Assembly: GCA_949358305.1 (NCBI GenBank)
Contig: CASHSZ010000132.1
Location: forward strand, 60,001 to 124,000
Source: Strigamia acuminata
Taxonomy: Eukaryota; Arthropoda; Chilopoda; Geophilomorpha; Linotaeniidae
DNA length: 64,000 nt
Reading direction: 5' to 3'
Shown here: piece by piece, positions 31,438 through 42,603 of the stretch
How positions within the stretch are numbered: the stretch's first letter is position 1
Layout: each line of letters begins with the position of its first letter
Program-made: the position numbers and the translations under genes
The notes under the pieces: generated by a model
What the model saw: only the letters and a program-made list of their open reading frames with translations
Database searches by the model: none
Told to the model about the DNA's origin: nothing

Positions 31438-31691
31438 TGTGAAAGCAAGCACAAACACCATCTTCACCTGGTTGAAGAGAAACATCAAGTGTGATTTATT
31501 GTCCAGTCATGTGACTGGGAGAAAGTAAACAACGCCCCCTTTGGGCAGAATACATAAGTTATTTGTGACAAATACTGCAGCCAATCGTGCAGCTAAGATA
31601 GTGTACAAATTAACAAGTATACAATCTAAAGAACAACATCGCTTGATGATACGAAATAATACAGACAGTTATAACACATAAAAGCCTAACA
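31438..31691 (-). repeat. 3' LTR of C2
   Basis: On the minus strand it begins TGTTAGG after the purine tract GAGGGGGCCGAA (31692 onward) and probably ends TTTCACA at 31438, about 254 bp. It contains an AATAAA (about 31497). The homologous C4 LTR is 258 bp. The exact inner end is uncertain because C2 and C4 also share some bases just beyond it. Confidence 0.65.
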
Positions 31692-31709
31692 TTCGGCCCC
31701 CTCGTAATA

Positions 31710-32800
31710 TCAAGCATTCAGAGTAGTAGGATCGATCAAAAATCGATTACAAAAATGCACTAGATCGGTTTTATCAACCGACTTCGTAAATATGTCGGCA
31801 AAGTTCGATTTGGTTCCCACATGTACCACCTGCAGGTTCTCCTTCTTGACGAGTTCCCGTATAAAGTGGTACCTTACATCGATATGTTTCGTCTTTCGAT
31901 TTTCTATATTCGATTTAGTAAAGTCCACGGAAGAGATATTATCGCACAGCACTCGGTGATAAAAGTTGTTTGCCAACTCAGGGACGATCTCGTATAATAC
32001 TCTGACAATCCAGATAAAATCCTTGACGGTCTCCGTGAGTGCCACATACTCGGCTTCCATTGTGGACAGTGTCACATTGCGTTGTTTGAATGTCCTCCAA
32101 TAGATGGGAGCATTGCCCAACGTTATAAGGGTTCCGCCAACAGAAATCCGATCATCTCGATTATTGGCGTAATCCGAGTCGCTGTAGCCAATGACTTCAA
32201 TTTGGTCGTTAGGGAACAACATCAGTCCGAGGTTTCTAGTTGTCCTTAAATAGCTAAGCAATTCCAAGAGTACGATCCAATGGTTCCACCCGGGGTTGGA
32301 TTGGAATTGGCTCAGAATGTTGATTGCGTACGCCATATCTGGCCTCGTTCTTGATCCAATAAATGCTAAAGAACCAAGCAAGCTTCTATACGGTATCTTC
32401 TCCATGACTTTGAAATCTTCAATGGTAGTGGGGCATTGCTGTTTTGTGAGAATGGTCGATTTGATCATTGGTTGCGACCTAATCTTCACTGACTTTAGGT
32501 GATTTTCGAATCTCAGCAATACCTTGCTGATGTAACTTCTTTGATGCAAAATCATTAGTTGTTTGTGTGAGTGGAATTCAACTCCTAACAGTTTCTTTGT
32601 CCGTCCCAATATTACTAGATCGAAATGCGTCTTAATCATGTTGAGAACGTTCATCGCGTCTTTATGATGTTTGCCGAAAACTACGATGTCATCAACGTAT
32701 ACGATTAAATATGCGACATTCTTGAACTTGTAAACGCAGTTGCACCAATCTACGTGTTGTAAACCAAGTTTCAGCAAAGTTTCTTCGAGTTCAAGCCCCA
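31710..32800 (-). pseudogene. C2 pol: RT palm and RNase H portion
   Basis: This frame carries LIVYVDDIVVF (YVDD at 32688-32699), LLGVEFHSHKQ, SRTRPDMAYAINILSQF, the RNase H motifs GYSDSDYANNRDDR and STMEAEYVALTE, and the C-terminal TKHIDVRYHFIREL. It is separated from the upstream part by a single-base frameshift near 32797 (an A appears to be missing after TTGAA). Otherwise open to its natural stop at 31710. Confidence 0.85.
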
Positions 32801-35744
32801 TTCTCTTCCGGATTGATGTAAGCCGTATATTGCCCGAAGTAATTTGCAAACGTAATTTTCTTTGCCCTGGCAAACGAATCCTTTGGGTTGACGCATGTAA
32901 ACCGTTTTCTGTAGCTTTGCGTATAAGTAAGCGCTCTTGACGTCAGCTTGGATGTATGTCCACTTTAACATACAGACGAGTAGCGTAAATAGAAAACGAA
33001 TGATGGAAAAGTCCACCACAGGCGAAAAGGTTTCTTCATAAGACTCGCCATAGACTTGGGAAAAACCCTGCGCCACAAGTCTCGCCTTATAACGTGCAAT
33101 TTCTCCTTTTTTGTTCTGTTTAACAGTGAAAACCCTCTTGGATCCCACTAATTTAACGTCGGATGGTGGTGGGACCAATTCCCAAACGTCACGTTCGTGC
33201 ATCACGTCGATCTCGTCGCGCATCGCCTGATCCCATTCTTCTTTCTCTGGTAGGCTGGCAATCTGCTCAAAACGTGCGGGTACGAAAACTTCGAGATGGT
33301 TTGCTTCGAAATCGAGGGTCAATTCGTCTAAATCATCTAAATCAAAGTCGTCCGCCGTCACATTCGATTCAGTGGGTTTCTTCTTCCTCTTATCGTCGAA
33401 AAGGTGTTCTGGAACACGTAAATTATGTTCAGTACAATAGCGCTTCACTTCTGGTATTGAACGCAATTTCGGTTTGTCGTATCCGGCGATTGTGTACTCA
33501 TAATCCTTGTGTCCAGTGGGTCTCGTTTTCTCGGTCCTTTTCCAGACGAGTGGAGGAATTGTCGGAACTGGGTTCACAACATCGACTCCAGGTTGTGGTA
33601 AAATCCCAGGCAGTTTCATTCCTGCTTCGGCTCCAGGTATGTTGGGTTTTGGTCGAAGCTTCTCATCCGGCAATCTCAACTTCAAATTGAGCTGAGGTAA
33701 CTCCTTTCCTTCTTCCTGTTTAAGTGGTTGCGGCGGAGGTAGGGGTGGCCTTATATCCTCATCCGAGTAGTACTGACGGTCGTTGTTGTCATCCAGGTTA
33801 TCGTTCAAATTGTCAATAAAAGTTGTATATTTCTCAGGTAGGCCCAGTACGCCTTCAACTCCGCGCCTGCTCTCAACGAACTTGACATCACTTGTTTCAA
33901 TAACTTTGGAGAAATCCGGCAACCAGATTCTGTAGCCCTTTGTAACTCGTGAATAGCCAAGCATGATTCCATGTAATGCTTTGTTATCAATCTTGCCGTC
34001 TCGCACTCTCTTCTGCACGAAGCAGAGACTTCCGAATTTTCTCAAATGTCGGAGTGACGGCTTGCGACCATAATACAGTTCCATGGGCGTTTTATCCGAG
34101 TTCAATTTTGCTATTCTGTTCCTCAAATAGTTGAATGTCAGGATGGCTTCCCCCCAGAATCTGTGTTCCATCTGTGCGTCGTAAATGAGAGCTCGCATTC
34201 CATTTGCTAAAGTTTGGTTGAGTCTTTCGGAAACGCCGTTTTGGACTGGTGTGTAGGCATTGGTTCGCTCGTGGATAATGCCCTGTTCTTCCAAGTATTC
34301 CCCAAATTTGTTGGAGCAAAACTCCATGCCATTGTCCGTGCGGATGGCTAGGATTGATTTTCCCAGTAGCCGTTCGATTCTCTTTGTGTGTTTCCGAAAT
34401 AGATCAAATACTTCATCTTTCCTTTTCATTAAGTAGACGGTTGAGTAGCGAGAGTAGTCGTCCGTTATTGTTAGGAAATATTTATTTCCCGAGAGAGTTT
34501 CCGTCGAAAACGCTCCACACACGTCCATGTGTAAGAGTTCTAGTGGTCCCTTTGATCTAATCCCTGGCAAAGACTTGTGAGGAATGGCTTTCTTCTTGGC
34601 CAAGTCACAGACATCACACTGTGTAATTGGAACATCCAAGAATGATAAACCCACCACGGCGTCACTTTTGCTCATCCCCTGGACGCTTGGGAAATGAATG
34701 TGCCCTAACCGTTCGTGCCACAATCTTGCCTCTTCTGGATTTGATTTCTTTCTGCCTACGTCGGATGACTCTTGTTTCTTCTGCTCGCTCGTATTGGCCT
34801 TGTTGCTCTCCTTTTGTTTTAGCTTCTCGAGATCCGGTTTCTGATCACTTAGTTTGATATAATACAGTCTGTCCTTTTTAACTGCTTCCATCAGTTGTCT
34901 CCTCCATTGTGGATCGTATATTTTTACCAAACCCGCGCCTATGGCCACTCTGCATCTTGCTTCGTCAATACACGGCCCCGACATTAAATTCCTTCGTAGA
35001 TCTGGCGCGTAGTAGACCTTCTTGAGTGTAATTGGGACTGTGTCGTTCCCAACTAGACACATAATGCAGACATCCCCGACTCCTTGTATTTTAATGAGGG
35101 TTTTCTTATCCGCTTGGCTGATGGTTCCGGTCATCTCTTTGAAATTATGAAACTGATTCCTATCCTTGCAGAAATGTCCTGTTGCCCCCGTGTCATAAAT
35201 CCAACAATTGCTGGCTTGGCTGCACTGCAACATTTCCTGGTCGCTCAATTCTGTGAGGAATCCGACGTCTAACATGTTGGAATCAAGTTCCTCAACTGTA
35301 TTTGACTTCATATTCGCGTTTGGTGCCAATTGCAATTGAGCTGTACAGTCTTTAGCCCAATGACCATGTTGATTACATCGAAAACACGGCCCCCGTCCCA
35401 TTGATCCGGTGCCATTTCCTCTGAAACTTCCCCTCGTGTTTCTGCCACCTCGATAGTTCGATCGACCGCCTCTTTGTCCAGTGTAATTCGCTTTGTTGCT
35501 TTGATTATTGTTCTGTTGTGATTTCGAATTGTCACCACTTTTGGCATTCTGCGAGCTTTGCCCTGTGCTGAATGCGTCCACGACTGGTCCCTGGCCAGAA
35601 TCCCTTCTTTGTTGGGCCAATCTTCCTTCCTCGGCGACTAACTCGGCTTCCACTTTCTCCAATGTGAAGTTAATGTCTTCCCATCGATAAATTGCCTGAA
35701 CGATCGATTGGTACTCTTGAGGCAGGTATCTGATTAGTTGAAAC
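32771..35744 (-). pseudogene. C2 Gag (3' part), protease, integrase and RT N-terminal part
   Basis: The frame is open from the C3 insertion point at 35744. In order it has the gag helix QLIRYLPQEYQSIVQ, a Gly/Arg/Asn-rich region, a zinc knuckle (CFRCNQHGHWAKDC), protease (CWIYDTGATGHFCKD), and the HHCC region (LWHERLGHIHF, CDVCDLAKKK). The integrase core follows (LLHMDVCGAF, IRTDNGMEFCSNKF, NGVSERLNQT), then a Pro-rich linker and the RT fingers (VGSKRVFTVKQNKKGEIARYKA). The frame is lost at the 32797 frameshift just after YGLHQSGREW. Inactive copy. Confidence 0.88.
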
Positions 35745-36178
35745 TATTAGTATGCGATTAATTATTTTGTCCGTTTCCCCATGCATTTCTGGATAGGCAT
35801 GGCAGATATGTGTGTTGGCATCCTTTGGATACCCGTGTAGCGCATATTAATGCTACTCTTATGTGATTAACACACATATTCTATGTTTCTTGTGTCGTCT
35901 GCTTGAGAAAGCGATAAATGTTGTTTTCCGTGTTGTTTATCGGTTACTTATGCCTAGGTTAACAATTACTTATATTGTAAAGAACAAATCAATGCTTGTT
36001 GCTATTGATTTGTCCTATTGTCATATTTTGTACGGTTTGAGACCAATTAGCCTCAAACCCAGTTGCATTTATGTTTTCATGTGATTAAAACATGGCGGGC
36101 GCGAAGTGCGAGCTCCCCGCACATTTTAAGCTGGTTTCAACTCCTTTCCGATGTTTCCTGGTCTCCACGGACTTATCA
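35745..36178 (+). repeat. 5' LTR of C3
   Basis: 434 bp, starting TATTAGTATGCG and ending GGACTTATCA. The termini are therefore TA...CA, not the usual TG...CA; the boundary is fixed by the GAAAC duplication on both sides and by the purine tract. Confidence 0.92.
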
Positions 36179-37309
36179 AATGGTAGCAGAGGTCTCACGA
36201 TCGGGCCAACAGGTTATTGACGAGTTCGTGAGGTTTTTCGGGCGAAAACGAACGACGGAAGTTCGTCGCAGATCGTCGCCGAGACGTATCGCCGAAAACC
36301 GGAATTTTTCGCGAAGGACAGCCGTGACGACGTGTGCGGACAATTCTACAGTGAATTTGGAGCAAAACGGTGTAAGGAACATTGCATTTCGTTTATTTTT
36401 CGCCGATATAACCGAGTTTTTCTCGGGCGGCGCCATTTTTGTTTTTCCGGAACTTTGCTGCAAACCACGGCGAAGTTAGCGTGTCTACGAGTGTGTACGG
36501 AACAACACACGCACGCCTAACGTTTCGACGAACGAATACGTCGATTAAGCCGCTGCATTTGGTGTCTTTCCAGCGTGGGAACGTCTGGAAACCGTCATTT
36601 TGCGAAGAAATCGTCGCGAATCGACGATTGTTGCACCGGCAGCCATTTTCGTTGGATTTTTCGTCAAGAACGACGAGATTCAACTCGCGGATTTAATCCG
36701 GCGATCACCGAGAAGTCCTGCACACGATAAGCGTGTGTGCAGGCGGTTATTTCCGTGCTTCGCATCCAGGAAAGCGGGTACGAAGGCGTGGACGTACGCA
36801 ACATCGATTTTGGCCGATACACGGAAGTGTGTACGCGGTCTGCACGTCAGCCCAGTTCCGTGCGAAGACAACGTGAAGCCGACATTTACTGCAACGTGGG
36901 AACCAATTACGACGCAAGGATCCCGTAATTGGCCAACTTCACATCTGAAAAGTGTATTTTAGTTGCTATTTTCGTGAAACTCTGTTAATTCTTAAGGTTT
37001 TTGTTTTGGGGTCCTTTTGTTTATTCTGCACCCTTTAGGCAGTCGCCTACGTGCAGTCTCATTCCGGTCTGGGCTTGTCCGTGGCCAACTAGTCGTCCCG
37101 CGGCCCCCAGGTGGGTCGGTCGGAAGCTAGTAGGGCGACCAGATTCGGGTTTTTCACCTCACTTATTGAGGTGCCCAAAGGGAAGTTTGTGATTGTTTCG
37201 CCTTCAATTTTTGGGGGCATTTTCGCTTCTCTGCACGGCATTTTCGTCGAAATAGTGAATTTAGTGTTTGTGCTACGAATTTGTGTCGAATTTCTTCAAA
37301 TTCTTCAAC
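36179..37309 (+). other. C3 5' leader
   Basis: 1.13 kb between LTR and Gag start, with the primer site at 36181-36192. It is long for a copia leader. Several short open frames exist on both strands but none has a recognisable domain. It may hold the RNA packaging signal. Confidence 0.6.
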
Positions 37310-38683
37310 ATGTCGAGTTGGGACCGACATGATGATTACAAGGATGTACGCAAACTGGACGGCTCCAATTATCCCACCTGGAGCATGCAGATCCAGCTTT
37401 TGCTTCAATCATACAGTGTTTGGGGACATGTGACCGGCAAAATCAAGGAACCGCCTGCTGGATCGCCGGCAAAGGAAATTCGTGACTACGAAAAGGGCGA
37501 AGAAAAAGCCCGCTCCACCATTTGTCTGGCTTGCAACGAACCACAGCAAGTCGTGGCTGTGGCCCACCCAACCGCGAAGGGTGCGTGGGAAGCGCTGAAA
37601 GCGGCTTACCAGCCGACCACGCGCGCACGCAAAGCCCGACTCCGGCGGGAATTCCTCGATATGCGTCTACGGGAGGATGAAGAGATGGTCGTCTTTACTT
37701 CCCGTGTCGACCGGAAAGTTACACAACTCGCCGACATGAAGATTGTGGTCTCGGATGAGTTCCACGCTTTCCAGTACTTGGATCTTTTGCCGCCCCAATT
37801 CGAGCCAGTTAAACAGACAGTGTATCACTGGCCCGACCCGGAATTTACGGCCGCTGCCGTGAAAGAAAGACTTTTAGGCGAGTATAATCGCCTTTACGAG
37901 AAGGGGGACGAATTTGGAGTGCCCAACCCGACACCGTTGGAAAACACTGGAGCCTTCTTTGGCGGAGGCAGTGGTCAACGTGGACGCGGCGGAACCGCGC
38001 CCAGTTCCCCACGTGTGTGTTTTACCTGCGGTGGGACAGGCCATTTTTCCCGCGACTGCCCTTCTCCACCTAAACAGCAACTTACTGGAAGAGGCGGATC
38101 AACAGGACAGTTTAGGGGCAATCCACGAGGAAAATCACGTGGAAAAGGCCGGCAAAAGGCCGCCGTCACCCAAATGAATATTTTTGATGACGTCCCCATC
38201 TCTTACTTCTCCGCAGCGATTTCGAATCAAGAGCAACCTCCTGTCGTATCGTTGGTGTCACATGCGAACTTTGATTCGCAATGGTACGTCGACACAGGAG
38301 CGACGGACCATTTCTCCTTCAACAAGTCTTGGTTCTCCGACTTCAAACCATTAACTGGTTACAGCGTCCAGCAGGGCGAAGGAAAGTCGAAAATCGAGGA
38401 CATCGGGACTGTGACATTGATATCCCTTTATGGACAAAAGAAACGGGAATTACAATTGAAAAATGTCTTCTACGCTCCAAACTTCAGAAAGAATCTGATT
38501 TCATTAGGTCGTGCAGATGAAGCTGGGGCTACCACATTTGTAAAGAATGGAAAAATGTCCATTTTTCATGACAGTATTGATGCGCCTTCTATCACTGCGA
38601 CACGTACGAGTGATAGAATGTATAAAGTCAATTGTCAAGTGAATACTGCACACATTGTTAACGCTGCTGCATTACCTGCGTAA
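37310..38683 (+). CDS. C3 Gag-protease polyprotein
   Basis: I prefer the ATG at 37310 (MSSWDRHDDYK) to the one at 37268 because the usual copia start motif (DGSNYPTWSMQIQLLL) follows closely. The protein has the copia Gag fold with YLDLLPPQFEPVKQTVYHW, a Gly/Arg-rich part, and a zinc knuckle CFTCGGTGHFSRDC (38018-38059). The aspartic protease has WYVDTGATDHFSF, followed by NVFYAPNFRKNLIS. It ends at UAA 38681-38683, about 45 codons after the last conserved protease residues. The downstream pol frame is in the same phase with no other stop between, so readthrough would make Gag-Pol. Gag forms the particle; protease cuts the polyprotein. Confidence 0.88.
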   Translation: MSSWDRHDDYKDVRKLDGSNYPTWSMQIQLLLQSYSVWGHVTGKIKEPPAGSPAKEIRDYEKGEEKARSTICLACNEPQQVVAVAHPTAKGAWEALKAAYQPTTRARKARLRREFLDMRLREDEEMVVFTSRVDRKVTQLADMKIVVSDEFHAFQYLDLLPPQFEPVKQTVYHWPDPEFTAAAVKERLLGEYNRLYEKGDEFGVPNPTPLENTGAFFGGGSGQRGRGGTAPSSPRVCFTCGGTGHFSRDCPSPPKQQLTGRGGSTGQFRGNPRGKSRGKGRQKAAVTQMNIFDDVPISYFSAAISNQEQPPVVSLVSHANFDSQWYVDTGATDHFSFNKSWFSDFKPLTGYSVQQGEGKSKIEDIGTVTLISLYGQKKRELQLKNVFYAPNFRKNLISLGRADEAGATTFVKNGKMSIFHDSIDAPSITATRTSDRMYKVNCQVNTAHIVNAAALPA

Positions 38684-41600
38684 CAGAATGCGGCAGTGAA
38701 GCCTAGTCCACCTTTAAAGGGTGAAGAAATTGTTAATTCATTACTAACTCATTTAGATTTTAAGACTGCATTAACCCAAAATTTGAGTAAGACAGGGAAA
38801 CCTGCAATTGCGAATAAGGGGCAAGTAAATACTGCGAATAATGCGCAAGCGATCGTGGCAAATAATGCGAGTCCGAGTCAGAAGATGAATGCTTTGAACA
38901 ACAAACAGGTCGGCTTGATAGCCAACAATGGGGATAAATCAAAGACTCCGAAGATTTCCAAACAAGTTGTACAAAACAATTTGAAAGATAATGGTGGGAA
39001 CAAAGCCTTTATTAAGCCTGACAAACCCCAAACGATGGATGTTTGGCATTCACGTTTTGGGCACCTTAATGCGAAAGGGATTGCATTGTTGGAGAAATCC
39101 GATGAAGTATTTGGGCTGAAACTTTCCAACAATGAATTGTCGGCTTGCGATGCTTGTTCGAGGGCGAAAAGCACACGTGCCAGCTTTCCTCCCATTATTA
39201 ATATCTCCACTAAAGGGATTTTGGAAATTGTTCACTTAGATGTTTGGGGGCCCTCACCGGTTAAGAGCATTGGTGGGGCATTTTATTTCCTAATTATGGT
39301 TGATGATTTCTCCCGACTGATGTGGATTATCATCATGAAAACAAAAGATGAAGTTTTGGGTCATTTCAAGAAGTGGTTGACGGAAATTGAACGGCTTACT
39401 TCTAAAAAGGTCAAAGCCATTAAAACTGACAATGGTGGGGAGTTCATATCGAAACAATGGAATGCTTATACTGATAGCATTGGGTTGAAGTGTATGAGGA
39501 CGAATACATACAGCCCCGAAATGAATTCGGTTGCTGAGCGAGCGAACCGCACTATTCTTGGTGGAATCCGGGCCTTACTTTTTGAAAATAATTTTTCCCC
39601 GACTTTGTGGGCAGAACTTGCAGTTTCTGTCGTTTACTTGAAAAATCGATTCCCACACACGGGATTAGGAGGGAAAACACCTTACAATGTGTTCTACAAT
39701 AAGAAATTGTCCCTGCGTCATGTCAAATGCATTGGGGCATTGACATATGTCCACATTCCTTCCCAGACAAGGGGTGGGAAATTGAAAGAAAGGGCGTGGG
39801 CAGGGGCATTGATTGGTTATGCAGCTTCCACCCGTGGGTATCGAATTTGGGATCCGAAACGGAACCAAGTGTTCTTCTCGAAACATGTTAAAATATTGGA
39901 ACAGAATTTTTGGTATGAACATTTGAAAATTCCTCCCTCGAGCCCCTCATATTTCGACAGCATGTCTGATTCTTCAAACGAGGATGGCTCCTCGTCAGAC
40001 GACGACAGCGTTCATGGTGGCCCCCTACCGGAAGCAGTGGTTCCCCCACCCCCAATTCAGGAACCTGCGCCCGAAAAGGCACCTGAACAAGTTGAGAATG
40101 CTGGTGTCGTGGAAGATGTCATCGAGGATATAGTGCAAGATGTCCTTAGAGATGCAAATGTTGATGAAATTGGTGGGGCAAAGGGGGATGATGAGAATTT
40201 CTTCAATATTTACCCCGATGACGAGGATGAAATTGAGGATCCTGATGCGAGTCCTCAACTATCCCCCCGAACGTCACCTACACCTGTGCGTCGTAATCCC
40301 CCACGAAAAGGAAAGGATACAGGGGAACGCACAGTTCCAGCTGGTGGGTTATTGCCGTTGGACATGTCTAAATGGCAAAGACGGCAGTCTGTGCGAAAAT
40401 CAGGCGCAACGGCTGGGCAGGTTGATGTTTATTACATTTCACCAAAGCATGACAGAATTCGAAGTCGTGTTGAAGTTGTGCGGTGGTGTCGGGAAGAGGG
40501 ATACGAGTATATCTCGGAATTGTTCAACTTCAAAGACATCAATGTCGGTTTTGCTGGTTGTTGCTCTGTAGAGCCTGACACCTACGAAGAGGCTGTAGCA
40601 GGTGTGGGAAAACCTGATTGGGAAAGGGCAATGGAGGACGAAATCGACATTTTTAAAGAACGAGAGGTGTATGTCGAGGTTGACAAAAGTGAAGTCAAGG
40701 ATAAAACCTTGCTAGGGACAAAATGGATTTATAAACTCAAAAGGGATCATACGGGTGCGATTAGCAGATATCGTGCTCGTCTTGTTGCACAAGGGTTCAA
40801 GCAGAAGCCCGGCATTGACTTTACGGAGGTCTTCTCCCCCGTAGTCAACTTTGTGTTGGTCATGATGTTCTTTTGTACTCTTGTAGTATTAAGGAGCTGG
40901 CGTGACTTACACCTTGACATCAAGGCCGCATATCTATATGGGGACCTCGATGAGGTGCAGTACATCAACATCCCCAAGGGATATCGAACACCTGAAAACC
41001 AACACAAATGTTGGGAGTTGAGAAAATCTCTCTATGGGCTTCATCAGTCTGGTCGTATGTGGTACCAGCGCTTACACGACCAGCTGATTGAAATAGGTTT
41101 TGAACCGGTTTTGGGTCTTAACTGTGTGTATAGCTTGGGTTCGGACGCCATACTCATCTTTTACGTCGACGATATTGTATTATTTTTGAGGGATGAGTTG
41201 GCAGAAGAGTGCGTTTTAGAATGGATTCAACAATCCTTTGAGATTGTCAATTTGGGCCCCGTCACCCTTTTATTAGGGATTGAGTTTTGTAGGGACGGGG
41301 GAAATATCCTCATTCATCAACGCACCTATATTGCGAAGCTCTGCAAGCAATACGGTATTGACCCATCTCACCGTGTTAGAGTGCCTGGCACGCCCGGCAC
41401 TATGATCCAAAAAGTCCAAACGGGAGAACGTGTTAATTCGAGTTTTCCATATCGGTCTCTTGTTGGAAGTTTGCTCTTCATCGCAAGTCGCACAAGACCC
41501 GATATCTTGTTTTCGGTAATTGTATTGTCTCAATACAATGAGACTCACTCGACACGACACGTAAACATGCTGCTTCAAGTTTTGCGTTACCTGGCTAATA

Positions 41601-42121
41601 CGCCGAATTTCTCCATTAATCTTGGGAACTGCCAAAATGACAAGTTAACTGTTTATACAGATGCGTCTTACGCGCTGGATCAAGACAAACGCCGAAGTTT
41701 TGGCGGGCACATTATCTATTTGGGTGGTGTCCCCGTCTCCTGGAACTGCCATAAGCAGACCATTACTGCCCTTTCCATTATGGAAAGCGAATTTTTGGCG
41801 GTTGTGGACGGTGTGAAGGAGATAATTTGGTTAGAACGCATATTTGACGCGGAAGTGATGATTGACGGCTTTGACCGGGAAATACCATGTGTTTATGCCG
41901 ATTCAATGCCTGCGATTCAATATGCGAAAAACCGCATAGAAAATCGCGCAAACAAACACATAGACGTGAAATTGCATTTCTTGCGCGACTGGTTCGAGAA
42001 AGGTGTTTTTCGAATCAGGCACATCCCAGGGACCCTCAACGTCGCCGATATTATGACAAAGTGGTTGTCCCGCGCAAAATTGGACGCGTTGTGCGAGCAC
42101 ATTTTTGTCGCGACAAATTGA
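38684..42121 (+). CDS. C3 Pol: integrase, reverse transcriptase, RNase H
   Basis: In phase with Gag-protease after the UAA. Domains in order: HHCC zinc region (VWHSRFGHLNAKG, CDACSRAKS); integrase core with IVHLDVWGPSP, IKTDNGGEFIS and NSVAERANRT as the three catalytic sites; an acidic and Pro-rich linker; RT with LLGTKWIYKLKRDHTG, RARLVAQGFKQ and YVDD (41162-41173); RNase H with VYTDASYALD and SIMESEFLAV; and the closing TKWLSRAKLD motif. It stops at TGA 42119-42121, 18 bases before the 3' LTR. There is no natural ATG near 38696 (a GTG is there), which favours expression by UAA readthrough over separate initiation. All catalytic residues seem intact. Confidence 0.9.
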   Translation, partial: QNAAVKPSPPLKGEEIVNSLLTHLDFKTALTQNLSKTGKPAIANKGQVNTANNAQAIVANNASPSQKMNALNNKQVGLIANNGDKSKTPKISKQVVQNNLKDNGGNKAFIKPDKPQTMDVWHSRFGHLNAKGIALLEKSDEVFGLKLSNNELSACDACSRAKSTRASFPPIINISTKGILEIVHLDVWGPSPVKSIGGAFYFLIMVDDFSRLMWIIIMKTKDEVLGHFKKWLTEIERLTSKKVKAIKTDNGGEFISKQWNAYTDSIGLKCMRTNTYSPEMNSVAERANRTILGGIRALLFENNFSPTLWAELAVSVVYLKNRFPHTGLGGKTPYNVFYNKKLSLRHVKCIGALTYVHIPSQTRGGKLKERAWAGALIGYAASTRGYRIWDPKRNQVFFSKHVKILEQNFWYEHLKIPPSSPSYFDSMSDSSNEDGSSSDDDSVHGGPLPEAVVPPPPIQEPAPEKAPEQVENAGVVEDVIEDIVQDVLRDANVDEIGGAKGDDENFFNIYPDDEDEIEDPDASPQLSPRTSPTPVRRNPPRKGKDTGERTVPAGGLLPLDMSKWQRRQSVRKSGATAGQVDVYYISPKHDRIRSRVEVVRWCREEGYEYISELFNFKDINVGFAGCCSVEPDTYEEAVAGVGKPDWERAMEDEIDIFKEREVYVEVDKSEVKDKTLLGTKWIYKLKRDHTGAISRYRARLVAQGFKQKPGIDFTEVFSPVVNFVLVMMFFCTLVVLRSWRDLHLDIKAAYLYGDLDEVQYINIPKGYRTPENQHKCWELRKSLYGLHQSGRMWYQRLHDQLIEIGFEPVLGLNCVYSLGSDAILIFYVDDIVLFLRDELAEECVLEWIQQSFEIVNLGPVTLLLGIEFCRDGGNILIHQRTYIAKLCKQYGIDPSHRVRVPGTPGTMIQKVQTGERVNSSFPYRSLVGSLLFIASRTRPDILFSVIVLSQYNETHSTRHVNMLLQVLRYLANTPNFSINLGNCQNDKLTVYTDASYALDQDKRRSFGGHIIYLGGVPVSWNCHKQTITALSIMESEFLAVVDGVKEIIWLERIFDAEVMIDGFDREIPCVYADSMPAIQYAKNRIENRANKHIDVKLHFLRDWFEKGVFRIRHIPGTLNVADIMTKWLSRAKLDALCEHIFVATN

Positions 42122-42138
42122 TTAATCGAAGGGGAATT

Positions 42139-42572
42139 TATTAGTATGCGATTAATTATTTTGTCCGTTTCCCCATGCATTTCTGGATAGGCATGGCAGA
42201 TATGTGTGTTGGCATCCTTTGGATACCCGTGTAGCGCATATTAATGCTACTCTTATGTGATTAACACACATATTCTATGTTTCTTGTGTCGTCTGCTTGA
42301 GAAAGCGATAAATGTTGTTTTCCGTGTTGTTTATCGGTTACTTATGCCTAGGTTAACAATTACTTATATTGTAAAGAACAAATCAATGCTTGTTGCTATT
42401 GATTTGTCCTATTGTCATATTTTGTACGGTTTGAGACCAATTAGCCTCAAACCCAGTTGCATTTATGTTTTCATGTGATTAAAACATGGCGGGCGCGAAG
42501 TGCGAGCTCCCCGCACATTTTAAGCTGGTTTCAACTCCTTTCCGATGTTTCCTGGTCTCCACGGACTTATCA
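42139..42572 (+). repeat. 3' LTR of C3
   Basis: 434 bp, no difference from the 5' LTR found by eye. It is preceded by the purine tract GAAGGGGAA and followed by the target duplication GAAAC. Confidence 0.93.
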
Positions 42573-42603
42573 GAAACGCTTGGTATAGGTCCTCTGTGAC
42601 GGT
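42573..42603 (-). pseudogene. Short C2 gag remnant right of C3
   Basis: On the minus strand this reads VTEDLYQAF, matching the C4 gag motif NLYQAFQLIRYLPQ, and joins in frame to 35744 once C3 is removed. Further upstream the frame meets stops within 20 bases, so the rest of C2 gag is lost or too decayed to see. Confidence 0.7.

Larger units (their letters stand above)
31438..35744 (-). mobile_element. C2: decayed Ty1/copia element, split by C3
   Basis: The minus strand carries part of gag, then protease, integrase, RT, RNase H and a 3' LTR. Gag is interrupted at 35744 by C3. Beyond C3, about 30 bases (42573-42603) continue the C2 gag frame. The rest of gag and the 5' LTR are not recognisable. 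It is the same family as C4 (58.5-62.9 kb): zinc knuckle, integrase, RT and the PPT/LTR junction GGGGGCCGAATGTTA are alike. Confidence 0.85.
35745..42572 (+). mobile_element. C3: young, nearly intact Ty1/copia element
   Basis: Two 434-bp LTRs that look identical by eye (35745-36178 and 42139-42572), flanked by the 5-bp duplication GAAAC (35740-35744 and 42573-42577). A primer site TGGTAGCAGAGG (36181-36192) matches the initiator-Met tRNA type. A purine tract GAAGGGGAA (42128-42136) precedes the 3' LTR. The target is the gag gene of C2. All enzyme motifs are intact. The only break is a single UAA at 38681. Insertion is recent, given no LTR divergence. Confidence 0.95.
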
